DNA of 64,000 nt from Rosa chinensis. Taxonomy: Eukaryota > Streptophyta > Magnoliopsida > Rosales > Rosaceae. Where the stretch lies: positions 1,178,001 to 1,242,000 of the forward strand of contig NC_037090.1 in assembly GCF_002994745.2 (NCBI RefSeq), read 5' to 3'. The first letter of the stretch is position 1, and every line of letters begins with the position of its first letter. Below the pieces are notes generated by a model. It did not search any database and was not told where the DNA came from. It was given only the letters and a program-made list of their open reading frames with translations. This document shows, one piece after another, positions 49,224 to 58,611 of the stretch. The translations under genes were made by a program, and so were the position numbers.

Positions 49224-51087
49224 TCATTTCATCTTACCCACAGCACCCTTTTGCAGCTTAGCACAGTACTCGAACAAGCTTCCATCAAAACAACGCCTCA
49301 CGGCTTCCTTTGCCAAGTAACCTTGTTCATCTTTTGCCAGAACATATAGAACTCCCCATTCGAGTTTGGCTGCAATCCTGCAAAAAAGTGAGAGATTAGC
49401 CGTGCTTTTGAATGAGTATGCACTCATGGGTTTATGTGTGTTCAAGAGGAAGAAAGAGAGAGACCAGCCAAAGAAATCAAAGGCGTCACGGTTAGCTTGA
49501 GTCATGTGCCACAGCTCCTTGAAACTAAGCTTATCAGGGACCGTGCGAGCATACTTGCTGAACATGATCTCAAGGTTTGCCGGGATATACCTACATCATA
49601 GTGATCATGCATGGAAAAAGTTCAGCTTTGGTCAAGAATAACTCAATTGGAAACTTCGACAGATTAGTTTCTCACCTTCCTTCCGTATCATAAATGCCGG
49701 AATCACTTCCATGCTTTGCCTTGTGTATGTTTCGTATGTGAATTGCGAAGTAGGGTGAAGGAATCCATGTCTGGAAATTAGAGAAGGTCAATCAACATAT
49801 AACATAAGCAGTTCTAGACTTCTAGCTCTAGTTATATTGGCATATGCATAAGCAAAAGGTAGGAATTGGGTCTTGGAAACATTGCGAAAGTAATTACAAC
49901 TTACAGGCAGAGTAGCATAACTCATTGCTCCATGAACAAGAACCATGAAAATAAAAGAAGCAACTGCATTAAACCCAAGTTGACGAAACCCTGCATTAAC
50001 AATATGTCAGCTAGTAATTAAGATCTAGGAACTGTGACCATGCAAAATCAACTACTTCAAATGATGGCCAAACAATTGATTGATCAATATGAAATTAGGT
50101 TAAAACTTAAAACCTCTTTGGTGAGTGTGTTATAAATTGGCTCTTAATTCCGGCTCTTTTGTGTTTGAAATATTGGCCATCAATATCAATTAAGTTTTGT
50201 CAAAATAGAAGTAAGAATTAGAAATCACCCCGCGAGTTGCACGTACAATTTTACTCAAAAGAAATTGCACATGCATCGATCTTTAAAGTTAAAATTTTCA
50301 TTTTGAAAGTTAAATTATATGCTAATGATCATAAGCTAACACACAAGGAACATGTATAGCAGTATAGATATATATACGTACCTCTGAATGTCTCGGAAGG
50401 GAAGATGATACCATCATTGTCTTGGTCAAAAAAAGCTGCATGCTGTTGAAGCACAGACATATTTTGATGTTTATGAGCCCAGGTGCCATTGATGTTCTCC
50501 ATATCAGGTGCAACCATAGCTCGAGGCAAGTCTACAATCATTGAAACAAAATACGGTAGGTTTAATTATGTGAATGGGTGTAGATTAAAAGAAAACATAG
50601 GCTTGAGTTTTCCTTAAAAGGAGCTTCATTTTTTGGGTTTTTTTTTTCTAATTTTCTCTTGAAACAACCCAAATCAAATAAATCCATTAATAGAGATGAA
50701 GAACGCATTGATCTAATTTTTGAAAGAAAAAAGGAAAAAAAAAAAAGGTAGATCAGTTTCATATATGCAGTGTTGATTAGTTTCATGTAATGAGAGATCA
50801 TTGATATTTCACTAGTCTCTCACTTGATGAAATTGAGTCCGTCTATAATTACATGAAGAAGATCTACATTAACATGATATATTGATGCATTAATGAACCG
50901 AATAGAACTCCATTATCAAAATCATGTGTACATAAGAGTGAAGATTACAAGGCTTTGGGAGTTTGGTCTCCAAGTCATTGCGGACCTTCCTCTCCGCTGT
51001 GATCGGTGCGTTCTCGGCCACCGTGGCCATGGCTTCCTTTGAGGCCTCCTCCGGTTGTGGCTGTTGCTGCTGCTCGACTGTTGCCAT
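49224..51087 (-). CDS. Caleosin / peroxygenase
   Basis: Six exons, 5' to 3': 50949-51087, 50382-50531, 49905-49990, 49676-49770, 49465-49590, 49224-49377. They total 750 nt, 249 residues. The glutamine-rich N-terminus is followed by [16 protein letters not shown] single EF-hand has [14 protein letters not shown] with the DxDxDG calcium loop. The central hydrophobic stretch ([20 protein letters not shown]) leads into the proline-knot region ([11 protein letters not shown]). Then come [17 protein letters not shown] residues (here [13 protein letters not shown]), [13 protein letters not shown], and the C-terminal FDFFGWIAAKLEW and [14 protein letters not shown]. The conserved histidines that bind haem in plant peroxygenases (in SVLQQH and NIHKAKH) are both present. 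Such proteins sit on oil bodies or ER membranes and oxidise fatty acids using hydroperoxides. The long N-terminus suggests the H-form (seed type), by inference. Confidence 0.93.
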
Positions 51088-52997
51088 CTCGATTTCTCTC
51101 TTTCTCTCGATTACGCTCTGAATTTGCTGGATTTAGTGCTGCTAATTAACTTGCTAAGTACTGACTATCACTATTAATTAGATTGAAGCACAACAAACTC
51201 CAGGTGACTCGCAGTGCTTATAGCTACACACATTATGGATCTTAAACTAGACAACACGTGTAAACCCACTTTTACATTCATGTAATACAACAATATAAAT
51301 AACAATTGACTACTCCAAAATTCAAAGCCAAATTATCCGTTATACAGGTCTTGCCCATATGGATAAGTAGTTTTTGCAGTTTTAAGTTTTTGAAGAAAAA
51401 AATATAAAATATGTCTTGGATAGTTTTTTGAGAGGAAAGAAAAATATGAGAAGTTATATCTACATATGAGGGTAGTGGATTAACATTATGCGTAGAGTAT
51501 AGTATCTACAACTAAAAGTTTGTGAATGTGATTAACTACAGATTAAGGGATTAAGACACAATGACAAATTGTCATAGTCATATAAAGATTGAGGCAAAGA
51601 AAGAATTTTGGAAATAATGTGTAGGCCGGAGATAACGAGGATCGTTCTCGAAGGATCCAATGAGAAATACGAAGATTTTGACTGACAACATGTAGAAGTA
51701 AAATTAGCGTGCGGTGAGCAATAGTACTGTTGGGTCACAAAAAAAAAACTGATACATTTTCTCAACAACTACCTACTGCTAGAAGGGAAAATTCTACAAT
51801 GTGTTAACGTATGACATGCATACAATTGCCTTAAAAGTAGTAAAATGAGTCATCAAAATAATAATATTAGTCCTCAAAGTAGTAACATGAGTTTTTAAAG
51901 TGGTAAATTTTCTTAGTTACCACATTAGTCCTCAAAATAGTAATATTAGTCCTCAAAGTGGTAACATGAGTCCTTAAAGTGATAAATTTTCTTAATTTAC
52001 CATATGAGTCCTGAAAATAGTAATATTATTCCTCAAAGTGATAACATGAATCCTTAGAGGGATAAAAATAGTTGATGTATGAGAAATGTTAACATACCAT
52101 AGCTTTACCCCTGCTAGAAGTAGTTTATAAACTATGTAGCTCCTAGTAAACGATCGAGTTAATTATCCAAAGAAAACTTGTTTAACAAATAACTAACATG
52201 TACGTAAAAAAGATGAATAAAGTCGAAACCTGATAAAGTTAAGAGGATCAACTTCACATCAATATTATTGATTAAAAAAGTAAAAAAAAAAAAAAGATTT
52301 TGATTCAATGTTCAAAATAGAATAGCTAAAAACTACAGAAAGACAAATTATACAAGCCCATGCATGTATGGCGAACTGCAGGTAGACTCTGATTTTTGAC
52401 CAAGTCCACATATACACTCTTTGACCAGCTCAATTATTGCTCGTCCTTCATCTTTCTTTCAATTCCAGATAACTGGATCAAACCCTAGCTTTTAGCCCCT
52501 CTTACTAAAGTCTTGAAATACCACAAGTACGTTCCACCACCATTACTTCGGAACAAATCTCAGACCAACGTTTTTCTCCTCTAGGGTTTCTTTTCTGCCT
52601 ATTCAGCTTGAAGTAGAGAGAATAAGATCGAAAATCTATTAAGGAATAGCCAGAAAGAGAGAGAGAGAAAAAAAATTCTGCATCCCGGCACTTCGCTTGT
52701 CCATTGTTTATTGATAAGACAGTGTTTTAGATCTTCTGATACTCTCTAAGGTATACTTTTTCCTAGCTTTCTATCGCATTCTTAAACTTTTTCTATCTAT
52801 GAGTAGGTCATTTTGTCTTAGATTGTACAATATATACCAATAAAAAACATGATTGTATATAACTGGGTCATCTGCACAGAATATCAGCTCCTTTTATTCT
52901 GTTAAGATCAAAATTCTTGACTCAGGTTTTCATCTATATTTTATCTATTTATTTTTCCAATGGGTCAGACGAAACATATATTAGGAGGCATATTTGA
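51088..52997. other. Intergenic with tandem repeat
   Basis: Caleosin promoter side, then AT-rich DNA. It contains the ~80 bp repeat at 51838-52075. A leader-like stretch with a GA run occurs at 52610-52680. No certain gene. Confidence 0.4.
51838..52075. repeat. ~80 bp tandem repeat, three copies
   Basis: CCTCAAAGT followed by AGTAACATGAG-like sequence occurs at 51872, 51951 and 52031. The shared context is TAGTAATATTAGT before it and TTAAAGTGRTAAATTTTCTTA after it. Copies differ at several positions. Confidence 0.85.
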
Positions 52998-53132
52998 AGT
53001 ATGCTCACTATTTCTAAGAAGGGATTTGCTGTTATAAATGCAAAGAAGGATCTGTTCAACTTAGGCATACCTCAAACGTCCTTTCATGCAAAAGTGATGA
53101 AGCATTTGGGACTGAGAGAAGACGGTAAAAAG
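52998..53132 (+). CDS. Possible first exon of an unrecognised small gene
   Basis: An open stretch from ATG 52998 reads MLTISKKGFAVINAKKDLFN, then LGIPQTSFHAKVMKHLGL and REDGKK, and is followed by a fair donor (AAAAAG, GTATAT). A GA-rich leader-like region precedes it. A candidate second exon starts after the acceptor GATCGACAG at about 53350, but it soon meets a stop in the continuing frame (HATKHIFDR). I do not recognise the protein. It could be a short gene, a broken one or chance. Confidence 0.25.
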
Positions 53133-53613
53133 GTATATCTACTCTGTTCAATTTTTGGGCTTGAGGTCTGTCCTTAATTTTTGGTTGGTTCAAGACGTTT
53201 TGGGTATACCTTATTTTGCCTCGGTTATTTTGTTTTGTTTGAACAACAGTTATTTTTTTGTTTTAACTCAAAAAATCAAATTTAGGTCTTTCTCCTTAAT
53301 TGATCATGACATATTGACATTGGATTAATATTTTATTGTAATGATCGACAGTTGGTTACTTGTGTGGATAACTTGCATAAGAGTTCCTGCAAACATGCAA
53401 CTAAACACATCTTTGATCGATAACTTTGTCTTTGTCAAGGAAAGAGGCTCCTGCAAAGTCTTAATGAACACTTTCTCAGGGTCAGTATCAATTGCTACAA
53501 AGCCTGCAAGTGCAAGAAGGGATCATAAGATCAACCATATTAGCAACCGGAGCACCTTTTCTGGACTATAGCTAGTCTCTATACATGTCTCTCTCCCAGT
53601 ATCGGTATAGTAG

Positions 53614-53820
53614 GCTCACATATTCTTTTCGCCAGAGGCATGCAAGGAGGAAGTACATCTGAGTTTAACACTGGTTGCATTTAATACTGCTTATCCAAAA
53701 CTGGGATCGATTCGAGTGCCCCATTCTCCCAATGATCAAGTATTGTCACTAAGTAAAGAATATTCGGTCAAGTTGTTTGAGCCGGAGGCAAACTCTATTG
53801 TTTCTCCTCTTCAGTCATGA
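53614..53820 (+). pseudogene. Exon-like open stretch without a start codon
   Basis: Sixty-eight sense codons end at TGA 53818-53820 and include EACKEEVHLSLTLVAFNTAY, PKLGSIRVPHSPNDQ and KLFEPEANSIVSPLQS. The composition looks protein-like rather than random, and a TAGTAG acceptor-like site precedes it. There is no initiator methionine and no recognised domain. It may be the last exon of a gene decayed or unrecognised upstream (see 52998). Confidence 0.25.
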
Positions 53821-55256
53821 GTGTAATGTGTAAGGATCATGTCTGTCCCATACTGAAACACACATGTATATATTGGAAACTTGGTCTGTATCCCGAATTA
53901 GAGAGAGATATGTATGTACTCTTACTGCAATTCTCAATTGGCATTCTTTGAAGGCGCACGGTAAGAGAATTTTCCTTTGGAAATAAGGCCTCATGAGAAT
54001 TTTCAATAAGGCCTAATGAGAATTTTCCTTTGGAAATAAGGCCTAATTGGTTGACAAGAGAATGAGGTGTCCACCTGAAATTACCAGCATCCCGTTATAT
54101 AATCCAAAACTAGCTTCTTGATTAAATCCACAGACTAAAATCATCCCGTTATGCCGCTGTGACATACGTCACATTACATAGATCAGATTCTACATGTAAG
54201 GAGTAAATCCCTAGAGTTAATTAGATAGAGCATTGACTAATCCTTAGAGCTAGCATTACATACATCAAACTCTACATATAAGGAGTACTAAATCGATACC
54301 AAACAACATCATGTTATAGATTTTGAGAGTATTACATCATAAATGTAAACTAACTAATAATGATACTAACAAATACCATTGGTTTGTTAAAGAAGAAACG
54401 CAATTATGGTGCGACTGTGAGAGCTAGCACGCATTACATACACCAAACTCTACATCGATTTATACCAAACAACATCGATCATATTATAGATTTTGAGAGT
54501 TACAACTTGCATCATAAAAGTAAACTAACTAATAATGATACTAATTAACAAATACCATTGGCTGTTAAAGACGAAACGCAATTATATATGGTGTGCCTGT
54601 GAGAATGCTCCGAGCTCCCAAGCAGTACTGGCCACTGACTTTGGAGTGCAAGTACACATAACTACCTAAGTAACATGCTTAGAGTCCGAAGGCGTACGTT
54701 CTACGTCCTCAACCATAACAAAGCGCCTTCGACACATACATATGTATCGAACCGTAAGAATCATCGACTTGCTCGGACAGACCGTTTGCTCAGTAACTCC
54801 AGAACATATAACCTACAAAGACCTAATGAGAATGAAATGAAAGCCAGAATCTCACAGCCCTTTGGCATAGAGCTTGGACAATAATTTTCGAATGCAAACT
54901 CGCGTAAACCTAATGGGAATTTCAAGAAAGCCAAGACCCTAATGTTCTGGGGCATAAAGATAAGACCAAATGCACCACCGCAATCCAAAAACTCACCGAA
55001 CGACGAAAATCTCTCTATTTTTCTACCCCTATCCCGATGAACCGAAACCAAAGCTCTCAATAACGTACGTTGACGATCATAATATAGGTACTGTTGAAAC
55101 TATACAAAGACCAAAAATCATTTTAAACAATACATGCAAAATTAAATACTTTTGAGACTTCAAAGTACTTGGCCATTTCGGAAAGAGAAATGTGATCTTG
55201 TTTACTACTATTCGTTATAGAGACTCACATGACAAATACAATGGATGATGGAATAT
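53821..55256. other. Intergenic with tandem duplication
   Basis: AT-rich sequence with no supported gene. The duplication at 54245-54610 dominates. A small repeat GAGAATTTTCCTTTGGAAATAAGG occurs at about 53966 and 54018. Confidence 0.45.
54245..54610. repeat. ~180 bp tandem duplication
   Basis: Both halves run GCTAGCA, CATTACATACA, CAAACTCTACAT, ATACCAAACAACATC, TTATAGATTTTGAGAGT, AAACTAACTAATAATGATAC, ACAAATACCATTGG, GAAACGCAATTAT and CTGTGAGA in the same order. The first half starts about 54245 and the second about 54421. Confidence 0.85.
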
Positions 55257-55413
55257 GGGAAAAATTCACCAACGGTGTCTGGACACTTAGGGGACTTTCA
55301 GAATGATACCTGAACTTTCAAAGTTATCAATGTGATACCTGGACTCATTTTTTTGTATCAACGTAGTACCTACCGTCAATTTCCGTCACAGAACAGTTAA
55401 CCAGAGGCACGTG
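55257..55413 (+). repeat. MULE left terminal inverted repeat
   Basis: About 157 bp, reverse complementary to 56566-56722. Only three substitutions were seen when the arms were read against each other (near positions 55281, 55351 and 55391). Beyond GAGGCACGTG the arms diverge. Confidence 0.9.
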
Positions 55414-55499
55414 TCCGGCACGTGAGGCACAAAATAAGGATAAAAGACTAGTTTACCCTCAAAAGTATTTTATTATTATTTTTTTATTCTTTATTTTTT

Positions 55500-55890
55500 T
55501 GCTTTCTTCCCTTCTTTTTTTCTTTTTCAGCTTCTTCTTCCCTCTGCTTTCTTTCAGCTTCTTCGTCAGCAATCCGAAGGTCCGCCAAGTTGGGTTCTTC
55601 GCCGCCCCGGAGCCCATCACCTCATCCCCTCCTGTCTCTGACATTTCCCCTTCCAGCAACTCTCTCTTCCGTCATGATCATCCCACCACCTCACTCCTTC
55701 GACGTCGAGTTTGCTTTCTCCCCCGGCCGCCCGCTCCGGTCCAACTCTGTTCGCCCCGCTGCGGCCGTGAGGACGACGTTGATGGGGAGGAAGAAAGAAG
55801 AACAAAAGATGAAGCAGAGTTGCAGAAACTGCAGAAAGAAGAAGAAAGGTCGAAGACCAGGAGAGAGAGAAAGAAGATTCTTTTTGGTGT
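55500..55890 (+). other. GC-rich interior of the MULE, possible captured gene fragment
   Basis: Base composition jumps from AT-rich to GC-rich inside the element. Open frames on both strands include a plus frame with a serine/proline-rich part (PEPITSSPPVSDISPSSNS) and then a charged part (EEERRTKDEAELQKLQKEEE). No family is recognised. The sequence could be a copied 5' exon of a host gene, but it has no clear start or domain, so I do not call a gene. Confidence 0.4.
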
Positions 55891-55939
55891 TTAATCCATC
55901 ACCTAAGAACAACATAAATATAAAGATCGTAGACGTTAT

Positions 55940-56480
55940 AACATCAGCAGGTCGTGCCCAAGTGGTAGGGAGTAGAGCTCTTGTGCAAGAGGTTGGCGGT
56001 TCGATTCTCAAGTGTTCCAAGGTTTATTTATTTTGTTTAATTATTCGGTATCGCCTAAAAAGAGTATAAATATGAAGTTTGGAGTTAAAATGTATGCAGC
56101 AATTCGTGCTCCAGTGGTGGAGAGTTGTTTTGTTGTGAGAGAGGTTGGGGGTTCGAACCTCATCTCTTCCACGGTTTGTAAATTTTGTATATTATTCGGT
56201 ATCTCTTAAAACGTGTATAAATATAAAGTTTGGAGTTATTACATCGTTGACAGTTTGTGCTCCAGTGGTGGGTAGTTAAGTTGTTGTGAGAGAGGTTGGG
56301 GGTTCGAATCTCAAGTCTTCCAAGGTTTATATGTTTTTTATAATTATTCGGTATCGCCTAAAAAGAGTATAAATCTAAAGTTTGGATCTATTGTGTTGAT
56401 GTCAGTTCGTGCTCCAGTGGTGGAGAGTTGAGTTGTTGTGAGAGAGGTTGGGGCTTCGAACCTCATGTCCTCCAAATTTT
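55940..56480 (+). repeat. Four tandem ~152 bp tRNA-like / SINE-like units inside the MULE
   Basis: Units recur with their GTGCTCCAGTGGTGG core at about 55954 (diverged), 56107, 56257 and 56409. Each has a tRNA D-arm-like word (CCAGTGGTGG), then about 40 bases later GGTTCGAAYCTC. The latter closely fits the RNA polymerase III B-box consensus GGTTCGANNCC. The flanking GAGGT and ACCTC can pair to form an extended T-arm. Between units lies ATTATTCGGTATCGCCTAAA and AGTATAAATATAAAGTTTGG, so a TATA-like word precedes units 2, 3 and 4. T-runs follow some units (TTTTTT near 56335). This indicates a tRNA-derived (SINE-head) repeat amplified in tandem. Transcription is only inferred. Confidence 0.65.
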
Positions 56481-56565
56481 AGAAGGAAATGAATTTTTGA
56501 TCGATTTTAGGGGAAATTGGGAGAAAAAGTCTGTTTTGCCCTCACTTTTTTGATCATGTGCGCCT

Positions 56566-56722
56566 CACGTGCCTCTGGTTAACTGTTCCGTGACGGAAAT
56601 TGACGGTAGGTACTACGTTGATACAAAAAAATGAATCCAGGTATCACATTGATAACTTTGAAAGTTCAGGTATCATTCTGAAAGTCCCCTAAGTGTCTAG
56701 ACACCGTTGGTGAATTTTTCCC
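56566..56722 (-). repeat. MULE right terminal inverted repeat
   Basis: Reverse complement of the left arm, ending GGTGAATTTTTCCC directly before the target duplication GATGGAATAT. Confidence 0.9.
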
Positions 56723-56732
56723 GATGGAATAT

Positions 56733-58611
56733 TCACACAAAAATTCAGAAAATACTTTTTGTAAATGGAAATAAAAGGTGCACGAAAAAGAAAAAGAAAA
56801 TCCTGTGGTTAGGAGCAGAGAACTTAAAAAGTCAAGATTGACCTAATTCAGATAACAAACAAAAAAAAAAGAAAAAAAAAAGAGAGAAATTACAAAAATA
56901 AAATAAAATGTTTTAGGCTTTTAGCAGCCAATCAGAGCACACCACGTCACCACCAATATTCCTCTCTAATCACAGCTGTTAATTAATCATAAAATTAAGA
57001 CTAATCTTAGCAATTAACGTCAACAAACGGCCAGAAATCCAAGATCAAATTCCATTGGTCGCCACTATTAACATTCTCCAAGTCATCAGAAATAGAGAGA
57101 GAGACAAAACAAATCGACTACGTTGTTCTTCTCTCTTTCTTGTTAGAGAGAGAGAGAGAGAGTCAAGGACAGAGAAACAGCCGTCATCGTATCTCGGAAT
57201 CTTTCACAACAGCTCTCAGCTTTCTGATTCAAACTCCAGCTTTTTTGGGTTCAAGTTTCAGTCTTTTTCACTTGGGGTAATATTTTCTCACTACCCAGTT
57301 CTTGGTTCTTAGTTTTTGTTTCTTATAGTGCCCAATTTAATCTGGAATTGTAGTACCCAATTGACCAATTCAATGTTTTGCGTGGTAGTTTTGAACTTGG
57401 AACTTGATAGTTTGGTTGTGTAGATTTAATTTATCTGATGTTAAATCATTGACTTTAGTTGTTTAAGGAAGATAAATGGGGTTGAAATTTTGATGTGGAA
57501 GTTAATTCAGTTAGCTTTTCAGCTCATAATTACTATGTTTTCAATGTTTGTGGCTTTGACTTTGTTTTACTACTCTTATATGTTAATAGTTGGTGATCAA
57601 CAGTGTAATTTGGTTTAGTTGCATGTTGGATTTACGGGTGAATTAGCCTAGTGCTGTGTATAAACTTTGCACGAGCTACTTCTACAAGAAATTTGAACCG
57701 GTGTCTACATTGGTCTGATGTTTATATAGTTGCCGAAAAGATTCACCTCGTGTAATATGGTAAAGACTGTGGAGTGATCAGATTGTTATCTTTGTAATCT
57801 TCTTCAAGTAACAAATTGGTGTGTTCTTTCAAGAACTCTTAAGTTTTTTATTGAGAACTTTTCTACCGACCAAGCAGCTTTAGGTGATGAATGAAAATTT
57901 CTTGGAATGCTTGAAATCTGTAGCTGGGTGGATTCTGGTTTCCAGGGGGAACACATGTTATAGCCATATGATCTATGGGGGTAGTAAATTATATTGGTAG
58001 TTAATAAGTAAGAAAGAATGCAAATGGTATTGCTTGTCTGGATGCTCTACAAGTTATCTGTTTAATCAACTGCTTGTTGATTCCTTGGTATCTTCATCTT
58101 TATATATGAAATTTGGGTCTGGTGAATTGTTGAGATATGTGTTGTCTTCCCTTCCCCATGCAAGGTTTGGTCTTTTATTTGTATTCACTTGGGGATGAAA
58201 AATCCTTGTTGTACCAAAAACAAAATCCTTAAGTGAAGTGGAGTCATGAAAACTAGAAAGTTTTTTTTTTTAGAGGAGAGGAGTAGGAAGTGTTACTCTG
58301 CTAATGCAAAAGACATGAGACTAAGTTTAGGCATGTTGGCTTTGTAGAAATGGTAAAAACTTCACTTTTACTAACATCAAATTTTATGTAACATTTCCTT
58401 CTCCCAGATTGCAGAAGAGCCCTATGATTGGTTTTAAGGTGAATTGTAGCCAGAACAGGGTCAAAAACCTCCTTGTTGTGCTTCTGCTATGTTGGCAATG
58501 AAGAATAAGTTTGTGGGAGGTGGCTGAGAAGAAACTAGTTTGCACATTTGATATACAGACAATAATGAACATATACCCTGCTCTATTTATATTCTGATCA
58601 GATCCAAATAG
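56733..58611 (+). promoter_or_regulatory. Promoter and spliced 5' leader region of the MYB-CC gene
   Basis: A leader-like first exon with a (GA)n run (57090-57165) seems to end near 57277 (CACTTGGG, donor GTAATA). A leader intron would run to CTCCCAG at 58407, leaving about 204 bp of leader before the start codon at 58612. Positions 56760-56930 are A-rich intergenic DNA. No protein-coding gene is supported here apart from short upstream frames. Confidence 0.45.
58424..58501 (+). promoter_or_regulatory. Upstream ORF in the MYB-CC gene leader (25 codons)
   Basis: ATG at 58424 opens MIGFKVNCSQNRVKNLLVVL and a few more residues, stopping at TGA 58499-58501. A second short frame (ATG at about 58490, reading MLAMKNKFVGGG) overlaps it. 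Both lie in the proposed last leader segment (58408-58611), so they would precede the main start if that segment stays in the mRNA. A translational control role is inference. Confidence 0.35.

Larger units (their letters stand above)
55257..56722. mobile_element. Mutator-like element (MULE), complete, non-autonomous
   Basis: A 1466 bp element is bounded by long inverted repeats beginning GGGAAAAATTCACCAACGG (55257) and ending with its reverse complement at 56722. The arms match for about 157 bp (to about 55413 and from about 56560) with only a few differences. The flanks are a perfect 10 bp direct repeat GATGGAATAT at 55247-55256 and 56723-56732. Long TIRs plus a 9-11 bp duplication define Mutator-like elements. 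There is no transposase. The interior holds a GC-rich stretch with local frames (55500-55890), possibly captured host sequence as in Pack-MULEs, and four tandem tRNA-like units (55940-56480). Confidence 0.93.

Noticed and set aside
55590..56069. 159-residue frame inside the MULE
   Set aside because: It runs from the GC-rich stretch straight into the tRNA-like repeats, so it is not a real protein.
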